From Aporrectodea caliginosa (lineage: Eukaryota; Annelida; Clitellata; Crassiclitellata; Lumbricidae), in contig JACEVL010000154.1 in assembly GCA_020284085.1 (NCBI GenBank), forward strand, positions 295,501-359,500: a stretch of 64,000 nt of DNA, in the 5' to 3' direction. A model generated the notes under the pieces. The model was not told where the DNA came from. It worked only from the letters and a program-made list of their open reading frames with translations, and did no database searches. The translations under genes were made by a program, and so were the position numbers. This document shows, piece after piece, positions 33,761 to 44,600 of this stretch (positions are counted from its first letter, which is position 1; the number at the start of each line of letters is the position of its first letter).

Positions 33761-34189
33761 AAAGGCCTGTGTGACCGTGAATGACATGAATGATGTATCA
33801 CAGTTGATTTTCAAACTATGGGGAATTGCATTGCATTCCAGATCTAGAAGGCAATGGGAATCCCCACCTTCTCCAAATGAAGTAACTGGCTAGAAATTTC
33901 TTGTAGATAAGTGTTAGCAATTAGTTCTGTTGGAATCCTTGCCCCGAAATATGTATGTGTAGACACCGAGATCACGATGCTAAGTGAACTAGAACTTGAG
34001 ATATTGAACAATATGTATTTTGGTCGGCCATTTTGTAAAATGGCTGCCATAGCCGCTAGAGGGACATGAAAATTTGTGTCCCGGGCTTTTTGGACTCGTC
34101 TACCCATGTACTATCTGTAACCAAAGGGGCGTGTTGGTTACCAGATGTGAAACTTTTTTCAGCTCCCGTACCCCACTATAACAGATTAT

Positions 34190-34380
34190 AGCAAGTTTAA
34201 CAGGAGTTAAATTTAACAACGTTGCAGCCTGCAAGGCGCCATTTGTCCTACTGCTCATTTTAAGTCGCCCCCTAGGAAGTTGAAGGCTGCGTCAACCTTA
34301 TGGGACTAGCAGGTATCGAACTCGCGTCCTTCTGATCTTCGTGCCAGATGGTTACCATTGACCATCTCCCCGCCCCAACT
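34190..34380 (-). mobile_element. tRNA-derived SINE
   Basis: Minus strand GGGGCGGGGAGATGGTCAAT has an A-box-like TGGTCAATGG. GCGAGTTCGATACC about 40 bases later resembles a B box (GGTTCGAnTCC). The body (GGCGCCTTGCAGGCTGC) is shared with 16855-16935. It sits inside the hAT at 30773-35126. Confidence 0.55.
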
Positions 34381-35889
34381 GAATTAAATGTGAAATGCTG
34401 TCTCAACAGTTAAAGTAACGTGAATTTGCAATTGCACTGCTTAATTGTACTCACCGTCACACCTTCCAGCTGGTGACTTGGAAAAAGACCGCTTTATTTA
34501 TCAATGTTATTTATTTAGTTAACATTTTATTTGTAATCCTCTGATCGAGATGAACTGATCTAGTCTCTCTTTCAGCTCTGAACCCGGACACTGAATAGTG
34601 AATATTATGCATTTACGTGTATATATATATGTATGTATACATATATATATATATATTAGCCTACATACATATATAGAACAGCTGTATTAATAATTAGGTG
34701 ACCCGGACTGATCTTATCTTTATGTCCCACGACTCTCTGTAGAATGATATATTGCTCGTGTCACACACATCAAACATCCTCCGACTTGAATTTACTATGG
34801 ACCAAATCTTTCTTTCAACACTCAAATTTAACATCTCTTTGTAGATTTCACTCAGCCAGAGAGACAAGGATTCCAGTTTCATCTAGCTTGCTAACCTTTC
34901 TGTAAGGTCAAATGCCGACTTTTATTTCCCAACTGATGTCACAAGCAATATATTTAACTTCAATAATTTATTTATTTGTTACTTTGCACTTAATTTAGAC
35001 TTATACGGCGTGTGATGCCATTATTATTATTTTTTATAAATGGGATTTTGGGGGCCCCTAACTTTCGGCGGAATCGCCGGGGCCCTATGCGGTTGCGTAT
35101 TCAGCGTATGCCTAGGGACGGGCCTGGTTTAGTGGCTCTCTTTTGAACTTTCTCAAGGCATCCTATATCTTTTTTGTAGTATGGGTTCCAAACTTGGACA
35201 CAATATTCTAGATGTGGTCTAATATATATGTTGTACAGTATCTTGAAACTGTCAATATCTATCTGCTTGGAACTCCTTTTTATCATGCCAAGAACTGCCA
35301 TTGCCTTGCTTGCAGATTTTCGATATTGTTGGCTCCACTTCAGATCTTTATTGATCCATACTCCCAAGTCCTTCTCCATTTCAGTCTCCTCCAGGTTAAC
35401 CATATCTGTTCCAACCCTTAGATGATAGTTCATGGTCTTCTTTCTTCCAAATTGCATAACTTTGCATTTAGAAGCATTAAATTTCAACAGCCATTCCTTT
35501 GACCAGTCTTCCAACCTGTCTAGATCCTGCTGCAAGATCTGTTCATCTTCCTCGCTTTGTATTGTTCTCCATAGTTTTGTGTCATCAGCAAACATTTTCA
35601 CCGAACTTTTTATTATGTTTGGTATTTCATTGACGTAAATTAAAAATAACAGTGGCCCTAACACCGATCCTTGTGGAACTCCGCTGAGAACTGCTGCCCA
35701 ATCTGTTTCGTGTCCATTTAGTACCACTCTCATTTTCCGATTTGTTAAGAAGTCCTGAATCCATTTAAGCAAAATCCTTCCAATTCCATATCCTTTGAGT
35801 TTGCTAATCAATCTCTGATGAGGCACTGTATCAAAGGCCCTCTGATAGTCCAAAAATATTCCATCAATCCCATGCCCCTTAACCATGTG

Positions 35890-38470
35890 ATCTTAAGCAA
35901 ACATGGAAACTCATTCGCTCCATGATGCAATTAAATAATGAGGAGGAGCTCATTGAGGAGTTAAAAATTAATGGGACTAATGTTAATGATGCGCAATTAA
36001 TGGCCAATGGACTTGACGACTTTTTCACTAATATTGCCCAGTCACTTGCTGATAAACTACCTCCTTCTCCCAACAATTTTAATAATTATCTTAAGTCTCC
36101 CCAGCAAAATTCAATGGGAATTTTATTAACTACCCCTGAGGACATTTTAGAAATAGGTAGGAATTTCAGTAAAACTCGCAGTAAAGGGGTTGATGATATA
36201 GATCCTTCTCTAGCCGCACCTCACTTGGTTAGAATTGCCAAGCCTTTGGCTGACATTATAACTTGCTCTTTAAGTACTGGAATCGTCCCTGGAGCTATAA
36301 AAATTGCTAAAATAGTACCTATATTTAAGAAAGGTGAAAAGGATAATGTCTCCAATTATAGGCCTATTTCTGTTCTTCCATATTTTTCGAAATTCTACGA
36401 AAAACTATGTATAATAGACTCTCCAGCTATGTAAAAAACTATAACATTATATACCCCTCCCAACATGGATTTCAACAGGGGCACTCCACTTATACGGCGT
36501 TAGTCAATATGCAAGATATGATTACTAGGGCCATTGATAATAACGAATATTCGGTGGGGTCTTCTTTGATTTAGCAAAGGCCTTTGATACGGTTGATCAT
36601 GGTATCCTACTAAAGAAATTAGAATACTATGGAATCAGAGGCACCCAACTAAACTGGTTTGCAAGTTATCTTGATAAACGTTCTCAAAGGGTCCTCTGCA
36701 ATGGTGTATGGTCAGAACTTAATTGGTATCAAATATGGTGTCCCTCAAGGATCCAACCTTGGGCCATTATTATTCCTTCTTTACATTAATGACCTAGCTA
36801 AAACTTCGCCTACCTTGTACTTCATATTATTTGCGGATGATACTAATGTCTTTTACTCCCATGACTTTCAATTGCTGACCGAGAAATTCCCTGCCTACAC
36901 ATACTCTTCTAGTGTCCGTGACCTGGGTGTCACGCTTGACTCCTCCCTCACATTCACGGAGCACATATCTAACCTGACTCGCTCCTGCTTCTTTCAACTG
37001 AGGCGTCTCAGAGCCATCAGACGATCGGTCTCTCCTTCTGTCTTTACCACCATAGTTCATGCCTTTATCTGTTCCCGACTTGACTACTGCAACTCACTTC
37101 TTATGGGCCTCCCGAAGCAGCGTCTTTCTCCCCTTCAATCGGTCTTAAATGCTTCAGCTAGGCTTATAGCCCGACTCCCTCGCTTTTCACATATCTCTAC
37201 ATATATGCTTGATGTCTTGCACTGGCTTCCTATCACTGCGCGCATCCATTATAAGATCCTCTTTCTACTCACAAAGGCGCAGCTGAGCAGTGCCCCAAAG
37301 TATCTTTCTGACTACATGCGAAAGCCGTTATCTGCGACCTCATCTCTGCTGATTGGCTAGATCTTTTTGTTCCTAGGACTAGGACTGCCTTGGCTCAACG
37401 CCGGGCATTTGCTGTGGTTGGTCCCTCTACTTGGAATGACCTTCCCCCCTCATTAAGGGCTAAACTAATGACTAGTTTTCCTCTTTAGTCTCTCATTCTT
37501 TAAAGACGTTTCTTTTCCCCCGGGGTTTTCGTGCTGAGAGCGCTTGTGAATAGTTATTCTGAGAGAGGCGCTATATAAATCTTTAGATACAATACAAAAA
37601 AATACAATGGATCTTGGATGGAGCTGGTGCGCCTTGTGAACGTGGAACTTGCTAAAAATAAATGAATGGTTTGCGGCGAATAAACTTTCATTGAATCTTG
37701 ATAAGACCAATTACATCTTATTCAAGTCTCATAGAAACACACCACCTAGTGAGAATTTGGGTATAACAATCAAAGATGCTCCTCTTACGCAGGTTGAATC
37801 AACTAGATTCCAGGGGGTACATATCGATCAACATCAGACATGGAAAGTGCACATTAATGAGATTTCTAATAAGATTGCTAAGAATGTTGGAATTTTGAGT
37901 TGGATTGCTTATCTGTTGCCTCAATCTGTTACATTAAATCTATATTATGCACTCATCTATCCATATCTTAGCTATTGTAATTTGATTTGGGCAATGACCT
38001 ATCCCTCTAGGTTGATAAGATTGGTAATTATACAAAAAAGGGCTGTTCGATAAATTGCTGGTGTTCGAAAATGGGCACATACTGCCCCACTGTTTAGAAT
38101 TGAAAATACTGAGAATCGACCAAATTAGGGATTTTCAAGTTGGGGAGTTCTTTTTTCGCTTGGAGCACGGACTTCTCCCACCGATATTTAAAGATTTCTT
38201 GCCCCACGCTTATAATAAACACTCCCACTATACTAGAAATGCCTCCACTTACCGTTCTGTTAAGGTTCATTCCAAAGCTCGACTCCATACAGTCAAATCT
38301 CAGGGGACACAGACATGGAATGCAATCCCTTCCAATATACGCATGTCTAATAATTTGTTCATCTTTAAAAAAGATTACGTACATACCTTCTTTTATCTGT
38401 ATAACATCTACACATTACCGTGAATGGCACAAAGCCGCATTTAGTTAAGTTCTTAGTTAAGATTATAATT
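35890..38470 (+). pseudogene. CR1-like (Daphne-like) LINE ORF2, nearly complete RT
   Basis: 'ANGLDDFFTNIAQSLADKLP', 'KTRSKGVDDIDPSLAAPHLV', 'KIVPIFKKGEKDNVSNYRPI' (36300-36365), 'PSQHGFQQGHSTYTALVN', '[20 protein letters not shown]' (motif A), '[20 protein letters not shown]' (motif B) and 'LFADDTN' (motif C, FADD 36830-36841). An unrelated LINE tail (about 36885-37612) is inserted just after motif C. The host element resumes with 'INEWFAANKLSLNLDKTNYI' (37657) and, after a frameshift at 38053, ends with 'HYTRNASTYRSVKV' and 'GTQTWNAIPSNIR'. The endonuclease is not present. Confidence 0.85.
36885..37612 (+). pseudogene. L2/CR1-type LINE 3' end nested in the CR1-like LINE
   Basis: 'SVRDLGVTLDSSLTFTEHIS', 'CSRLDYCNSLLMGLPKQRLS', 'LDVLHWLPITARIHYKILFL', then 'RRAFAVVGPSTWNDLPPSLR' in another frame. 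It ends with GAGAGGCGCTATATAAATC and ATACAATACAA at 37560-37612. It is more intact than its relatives at 1019-1706 and 22228-23225. Confidence 0.85.
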
Positions 38471-38507
38471 AAGTTTTTCTTCTCATGCAATTATTTGATT
38501 TAATTAG

Positions 38508-40110
38508 GCCCTTACCAACCAGCCTTCTTAGCAACAAGCCTTCTTAGCAACAAGCCTTCTTTGCAACCAGAATCAGGGTCTTTCTAACAAACCAGCATTC
38601 TTAGCAACCACAAACCTTATCAACCAGACTCCTTAGCAACTGTACTCCTTAGCAACCGTACTCCTGCACAACGAGCCTCCAGAGTAACCACACTTATTAG
38701 CAACCGGGCTTACGATCAGCCTCAGCCTCGTTAGCAACCTGCCTCATAAACACCCTGCCTCTTTTGCAACCACACACCTTAGCAACTGCCATCCTTGGCA
38801 ACCAGCCTCTTTAGCAACCATTTCTACAGCAACCAATCTTATAAGCAACCAATCTCTTTAGAAACCAGCTTCAAGGTCAACCTCAGCCTTTTTAGCAACT
38901 AGCCGCTGTAGCAACCAATCACCTTAGCAACCAATCTTCTTAGCAACCAATTTCCTTAGCAATTGTCTTCAAGGTGAGCCTCACCCTCTTTAGCAACCAA
39001 TCTTCATAGTAACTAGCCTCAAGGTCACCCTAAGCTTCTTTAGCAACCAGCCTCTACCTACTAACTTCCTTAGTAGCCAGACTCCTTAGCAACCAATATC
39101 CTTAGCAACCAGTGTTCTTAACAACAAATCTAATTAGCAACCAGTTTGAAGGTCAGACTCAGCCTTTTTAGCAGCTGAATACCTAAAAACTAATCTCCTT
39201 AGCAACCACACACCTTAGTACCAAATCTCCTTAGCAACTGCACTTCTTAGTAACAACTGTCCTTAGCAATCTCACTCCTTAGTAACAACACTTCTTAGCA
39301 ACCATCTTTAGTAACCACACTCCCTTAGCAACCAGCCTCCTTAGCAGTCATCCTTAGCAACCATCATCTTTAGCTAAGGAGTACGGTTGCAAAGGAGGCT
39401 GGTTGCTAAGAAGGCTGGTTGGTAAGGAGTGCAGTTGCAAAGGAAAGCTGTTGCTAAAGAGTTCAGTTGCTAAAGAGTGTGGTTGCTAGGGAGAGTGGTG
39501 GCTAAAGAGTACAGTTGCTAAGGTCAGTTGTTGCTAAGATATGAGGTTGCTAAAAATTGCTGTTGCTAAGGAGAGGTGTTGCTAATGAGTGCGGTTACTA
39601 AGGAGGCTGGTTGCAAAGGACGACAGTTGCTAAGGAGTGCTAAAGAGGCTGATTGCTAAAGAGTGCGGTTGCTAAGAAGGCTGGATGCTAAGAAGACTGG
39701 TTCCCAAGAAGGCTGGCTGGTAAGGAGGCTGATTGCTAAAGGAGCAGAAGCTAAATTGTGAAGCTGGTTGCTAAGGAGACTGGTTGATAAGCAAGGTAGT
39801 TGCTAAGGAAGCTGGTTGTTAAGGAGCGGTTGCTAAAAAGGCTGGTTGCTGAGGACGGTTGCTAAAGTGGGTGGTTGCTAAAGATGCTGAGGCTGAGTTT
39901 AAGGTCGGTTATGAAGGTTGGTTGTTAAGAAGACTGGCTGTTAAGTAGGCTGGTTGCTAAAGAGGTTGGTTGCTGAATGGGCTTGCTGTTACAAATGCCG
40001 AGTCTGTCTGACTTTGAAACTGGGCGCTTGAGCGGTTGCTTGCTTATGAGGCTGGTTGCTAAGAAGGATGGTTGCTAAGAAGGCTCAGGCTGATCTTGGG
40101 GCTAGTTGCT
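38508..40110. repeat. Head-to-head (inverted) minisatellite, about 1.6 kb
   Basis: From 38508 to about 39372 the stretch is made of degenerate TTAGCAACCAGCCTCC-like units. From about 39376 to 40110 the units are the reverse complement, GGTTGCTAAGGAGGCTGG-like. The switch is at a small palindrome TTAGCTAA (39371-39378). Unit spacing varies between about 13 and 20 bases; TTAGCAACC is the conserved core, with over 35 copies on each side. GATCAGCCTCAGCC near 38714 is mirrored by GGCTCAGGCTGATC near 40082, so the arms share long-range order. It lies directly after a LINE 3' end and is non-coding. Confidence 0.95.
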
Positions 40111-40112
40111 AA

Positions 40113-40465
40113 AGGCCATCCATTCAGCATGTACGCAGAAATCCGGAAAATTGGTCCCTCTCTGTAAGCAGGTATACTTTCCTCCCCAATTGAGTACCTA
40201 CGCTTGACGCACAATCCCCCCAATCCTGCTGGGCTGCGTGATAGTTAATAGCAGTAAGGGGCACCTCTCCCACTATCCTACTTCCCCTGGTAATGTCTGC
40301 TATATTCGGTGGCTAATTTGAAGGCTAATAATAAACAAACTATTATTATCTAGGTTTCACTCCCCGTTTCCTATGTGTACATACACTGTCAGTAGACGCC
40401 CCATATGCACGCATATTCATTTGGGTTAACCCTTCCTCCAAGCGTACATACTAAATGGATGGCCC
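40113..40465. mobile_element. Small TIR element related to the GGGGCC MITEs
   Basis: GGCCATCCATTCAGCATGTA at the left is mirrored by TACATACTAAATGGATGGCC at the right. The right end continues to GGCCCC, so the full terminus GGGGCCATCC resembles GGGGCCGTCC of the MITEs at 4103 and 22516. The left end seems to lack two G. The interior is CT-rich and non-coding. Confidence 0.65.
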
Positions 40466-41130
40466 CAAAGGTTTAACGTGCACAATGGTACATTCGATAA
40501 TCGTAGATGTTGCTTATACACTGAATACGGCGATCGGATTTGGGAAATAACCATGGCGAGTAACTGTGAGAAAATCTCACACTTTCGGGTCAATTACCAC
40601 CCCAATCGTCCCACTTTGGTAAAAACTGGCCATGGGGAACTTTTAGCCATTTTATTGCTCTAATTAATGGTGCCCTTATTTACATAGAAAGACCACTAGT
40701 TTCCAAATGTCACCTACTTTAGTGAACGCACCTACAATGTTGCAATTCTGCACCTCTGGCACGGAGAGCAATGTTATAAATGTCGTAATTCTGCACCTCT
40801 TGCACACAAAGGGTTACAACTGGATACATAGTGAGGCAGAATTTCTTAGAGTTTAGCAGCTTGGGTTGTTCTAAAGATTCCTTGTTTTAATAAGAGGCTG
40901 CAAGAATAGGCTGCAAAAGCAAATCGATGGAGCTCCAGTGCACCTCTCAAAACCACTTTTAAGACAAGAAGGAGTCCCAGTGAAGGCTATTGAAGACATT
41001 TGTGAGATCTACCTTTTCCAGAACTCCAAAAGTTGGCATCAAGCTGACCTATTGATGGGTTGCAAGGACTGCTACTTCAGTGACTCCTGGGAATCAAACC
41101 CTCAACTGCAACTCATTCTGATACCTTAAT
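40466..41130. other. Intron sequence without recognised feature
   Basis: GTAATTCTGCACCTCT words near 40740-40800 form an imperfect ~45-base direct repeat. No gene or mobile end was identified. Confidence 0.4.
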
Positions 41131-41620
41131 TCATTCATTCATTCAGAGCATTTATATAGCGCCCCTTCAAGAAACTACTCAGGAGCGCTCCCGGCCCAGC
41201 CACGACTAAAGAAAAAAGACTTGAGGGACTTGTAGAACCCTGTCAGATGGCTTACAAGTAAAAACGGAGCTTAAGTGGTAGGTCATTCCAAATGGAAGGG
41301 CCAACAACCGAGAAAGCACGGCGCTGCCTAATAGCCAAGCGAGTCCGTGGAACAAGGAACTCACCCCTCGTCGCAGAGCGAAGCACCCGACGCGCTGGAA
41401 CATCAGACACTGGGCGGCAAAGATCACGCAAGTAAGATGGAGCGCAGCCAAGAACACAGCGAGAAACAAGAGCAGCAATGCGATATGAGATACGCTGAGA
41501 CACAGGCAGCCAATGCAACACATCACGCATGTATGCAGAGACAGGATTGTGCAAAACAATTGGAGAAATTTGGTCATGGAGTGGTCTTCTGTCAACCTGA
41601 GCTAGTGGGCAGTTTTTCAA
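41131..41620 (-). pseudogene. L2/CR1-type LINE 3' part
   Basis: Minus strand 'HNPVSAYMRDVLHWLPVSQR', 'APSYLRDLCRPVSDVPARRV', 'RTRLAIRQRRAFSVVGPSIW' and 'NDLPLKLR' form the last ~120 codons in one open frame. The 3' end GGAGCGCTCCTGAGTAG, GGGGCGCTATATAAATG and GAAT repeats run to 41131. This copy is well kept over its length. Confidence 0.85.
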
Positions 41621-41624
41621 AACT

Positions 41625-42142
41625 GAAGTCTACGTCTCTCATCGATGCTACACGTGATTGCTCGCAGCACCACATTAGCAAAACTAACATACGCACTGCC
41701 AGCATGGTGGGGTATGCTAGTGGTGGAGAGAGGGATCGCTTGGAGAGTTTTATGAGAAGAATCAAATGAGCCGGCTTCCTCCCCATGATGCTCCAACTGT
41801 GGCCGAAATGGCGAGCAAAGCTGATGACAGACTGTTCGCTGCGATCAGAACTAATGACCATCATGTTCTACGCCTCAACTCCGGGAGACTATATACACCC
41901 TCCGTCCTAGGCCTCACCAATTCTCACTTCCACCTAAGGACACCAAAAACTTTATTCCTAGGCTGCTTTACAAGGGCATATATTAAACCTAAGACCCATT
42001 TACATCAAACATTAGCCAATAATATCCTGGACCAAACTTTAAACAAACAGCCAAAGCCTACACATTTTTGATTTTTGTCTTTCTTGTAATCACATTGCGT
42101 TCTGACAATGTGTTATGAAAAAACAAAGATTCTATTCTATTC
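41625..42142 (+). pseudogene. LINE ORF2 C-terminus
   Basis: 'MVGYASGGERDRLESFMRRI', a stop, then 'AGFLPHDAPTVAEMASKADD' and 'RLFAAIRTNDHHVLR', then frameshifts to 'NSHFHLRTPKTLF'. It matches the C-terminus at 2592-2975 and 59741-62618. The 3' tail has ATTCT repeats near 42130. It lies back to back with the minus-strand LINE at 41131-41620. Confidence 0.75.
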
Positions 42143-43380
42143 TCACGTGAGTCCCAAGCCATTCTATCATCGCTTTCAGAATAGGTGGATGGCTACTTTT
42201 CTAATTGCTAACCTCCAATGCCAAGCATCCTGCCTGGTCAAATTTGGAGACACAGTTGGATTTGATTATCATGAATGACTTTTTCATTCTGGTGAACACC
42301 ATTTTTTCATTCTGGGAGTAATTGTCCACACAAGATTTGATTTGATTGTGGTTTGATAAGGACAAATCCTCTGAAGACCCACAAATCAGACGAAACCCAC
42401 AGTTGGTGAGTTTGCAATATGTCAGCTTCAGTCATCTATGCAACATTCAAAACTCTTGCCCAAGAAAGCAGTAAATGATGACCTTGCTGCTGGTAGCTTT
42501 CCTTTTCAAGATATTCATCTACCAGCAAAGGTTTTCCCAGACTAGCAGCAGGCTTTGTATTGCAGAGGATTCTGACTGTGAGAACAGTGAGATTGAAATC
42601 ACAACGAGCAGGGGCTATCCCTATACAGGGCGGGCGCAAGTTGAGCCCAGTGAAAAACAGGGGGGAAGTGGGTTTTTCAATTTTTATCACACCTTTTACA
42701 AGTAACAGACTCAAGTTTCTTGTATAAATTAGTGTGAACCAGTAACATCATCAAATGAAGTCACTCGATTTTATTAACACACTGTAATTAATGTGTTATG
42801 TCGTTTCATCATATAGGCCTATTCCTTAATTTATTGTGTTTATTTAGTTCTCGGCTTCTCACACTTAATCGTGCGACATTATCGTCTGCATAGTTGTGAC
42901 AAAAATAAACACTTACACAGGGTGAGAATTGCCGGGGGGTTGTGGGGTTAAATCTTCCAGTCTTTCTTAGGATCCCACAGTAAAGTCTACATTTCACACC
43001 CAAACTGCCCTAAATCATTGTATGGTCCATCAAATGGACAGAACACTGCCAAAAGTGTCAAGCCTTCAACTTTACCAGGTTAGCGACTTACCGGTTCCGT
43101 GGCGTACGGTCCGTGCCCAATTAGTAACTGTAAGTCTGTAACCTTTACTTGAACTTTATGATCCTTACTGCATTGTGAGCAACTCTCCTCTCCATGCCAT
43201 AATGCATTAATGTTCGACTCACGATGTTTAGATTGATGAATTCGTTGCATTGTGAATGCAAGATTTTAATCTCCTTAATTCACACCCGTTGACTCGCATG
43301 CTTAAACATTGAACAACTTCACCAGTAATCCTCCATTTTAGGTGCTTCAATTATTTTTCATTGGTATCCATTGTATATGG
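42143..43380. other. Intron sequence without recognised gene
   Basis: Possible frames are short and unlike known domains. TTTTTCATTCTGG words near 42282-42318 are directly repeated. No TIRs, tails or splice-flanked coding stretches were seen. Confidence 0.4.
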
Positions 43381-43389
43381 CCAATTTAA

Positions 43390-43485
43390 AATGGAAGCTG
43401 GATTGACAAAAATAATTATTTGCCTTAATGGAAGCTGGATTGATGAAAGAAATCTTTGCATAAATAGAAGTTGGATTGATGATAT
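43390..43485. repeat. Repeat units shared with the hAT at 18278-19182
   Basis: Two to three copies of a unit with GGAAGCTGGATTGATGAAA match the 47-base internal repeats at 18878-19025. It is probably part of a second, degraded copy of that hAT. Confidence 0.6.
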
Positions 43486-43538
43486 TTTAGCACACGAAAT
43501 CTATGAATTACAGACACATTTATCTAATCAGAAATGAG

Positions 43539-43722
43539 CATGGGCGTAGCACAGGTAGAAATTTTGGAGGGGTTTTAAAATTGGGGGCGGGGTTCCACTG
43601 GAGATGGTAGCAAAAATTAAGTTTTTTTGGTATTTCACATGTAAAAGTATAAAAAAATTCCGGAACTTATTTCGGAGGGGGAGTTTGAATCCGTAACACT
43701 CTCCTAAATGCATACGCCCATG
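43539..43722. mobile_element. Short hAT-type MITE (184 bases)
   Basis: The ends CATGGGCGTA and TACGCCCATG are flanked by an 8-base duplication GAAATGAG (43531-43538 and 43723-43730). The interior has GGGGG/AAAAAAT and no frame. Confidence 0.85.
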
Positions 43723-44156
43723 GAAATGAGCTAAAACTCACGTCGGCAATATGGGATCTGGGAGAGAGGGGAGACCCGGTCCAGGAGGGGAGAAGCGGAG
43801 GGATTGAGCCCGGTTGTTTAGGGGGATAGAAGCCACTGACAACGAGTGCTCTGTTACCGCAGAGAGCTGACCACAATGAGCACAAAGGCAGATCAAAGTG
43901 AATGGTGTCACTGAAGGAATGAGTTTTAAATGTTGCATAGCAAATTTCACACATTCATTTGTACTTGATTGGTCTCTGATATATTTTCATCTTCATGGAT
44001 GATAATCAACAGCTCTAAATCAATGTTTTCAGAGTATCGCTAACAATATACATTCCCCTTTAACTGGCTTTAAAATAAAACATCCTTTTCATCATTGGAT
44101 ATTATGACATCATAATATATTTGTATTACAAATACTGATACAATTTGCTACATATA

Positions 44157-44514
44157 AATAAGCTACTTCAGCATTATTTTTCCCGCAAGGCATGACGGGA
44201 AAGGTGATAGTTCCCCGTTCATAAACAAAGCGAAACATGGTGGATAGCTTAGACGAATCGTTCAAAGTGGACGACTTTAATCGATGGAATGTAGATGATT
44301 TGAAGCAATTTATAACAGAAAGATGCCACAAGACAACTTCATCGAGTTAAACATGAACTCGTGGCAATCAAATATCTTCTAATATTTGCGTCAAAGTAGA
44401 TCATAGCAACATCGCTACCGGCACCATTCGGTTTGTTTATGAACGGTGACCTATGACCGGAGGTAAAAGTAAACTGGCTGCGAATGCGCACTGGTAATGC
44501 TGAAGTAGCTTATT
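44157..44514. mobile_element. TIR element with a SAP-domain remnant
   Basis: AATAAGCTACTTCAGCATTA (44157-44176) returns inverted at 44495-44514. A start codon at 44237 opens 'MVDSLDESFKVDDFNRWNVD' and 'DLKQFITERC'. After one frameshift 'RVKHELVAIKYL' follows. Together these form a SAP-type DNA-binding helix-extended-loop-helix, as found at the N-terminus of some large transposon proteins. No target duplication is clear. Confidence 0.6.
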
Positions 44515-44600
44515 ACTTGCCTCTGATTGGTGTTCAGTGCCTCTGATTGGTGTTCAGTGTGAGAGGCGCTTTATAAATTTATAAATACAATACAATACTC
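44515..44600 (+). mobile_element. LINE 3' end remnant with 20-base duplication
   Basis: GCCTCTGATTGGTGTTCAGT occurs twice in tandem, followed by GAGAGGCGCTTTATAAATT and ATACAATACAAT. This is the L2/CR1 tail seen at 37560-37612. Confidence 0.6.

Larger units (their letters stand above)
31926..34176. mobile_element. TIR element (2.25 kb) carrying a CXC-domain pseudogene
   Basis: The two ends match in inverted orientation over about 240 bases (31926-32190 and 33893-34176), starting GTGGGGT and flanked by TA on both sides. Inside the left arm a ~150-base unit with GCAGCCATTTT and ATGGCCGACCAAAAT is repeated about three times (32077-32515). Between the arms lies a decayed gene at 32510-33740. The family is not one I can name. 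Confidence 0.75.
30773..35126. mobile_element. hAT element (4354 bases) inserted in a LINE
   Basis: The ends CAGGCCCGTCCCTAGG and CCTAGGGACGGGCCTG are flanked by a perfect 8-base duplication GTTTAGTG (30765-30772 and 35127-35134). GGGGCCCTA blocks follow at both ends. Much of its length is a nested TIR element (31926-34176) and a tRNA-like SINE (about 34190-34380). I found no hAT transposase in the remaining 2 kb. Confidence 0.9.
30370..35890 (-). pseudogene. CR1-like LINE ORF2, split by a 4.35-kb hAT
   Basis: Minus strand 35886-35135 is one open frame from motif A ('FLDYQRAFDTVPHQRL') through motif B ('SGVPQGSVLGPLLF') and motif C ('KMFADDTKL'; FADD at 35581-35592) to '...LEKVQKRATK'. The frame continues after the hAT at 30764 as '[20 protein letters not shown]' to the end 'FFSQRIVDRWNRLP' near 30480. 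The 3' tail is TGTAACTGTAACTATAAT. The 5' part before motif A is absent. Apart from the insertion the RT portion has no stop, so it is fairly young. Confidence 0.85.

Noticed and set aside
38508..40110. CRISPR-like appearance (short repeats with variable spacers)
   Set aside because: Units are degenerate, spacing is irregular, orientation flips in the middle and the context is a eukaryotic intron; it is a minisatellite.
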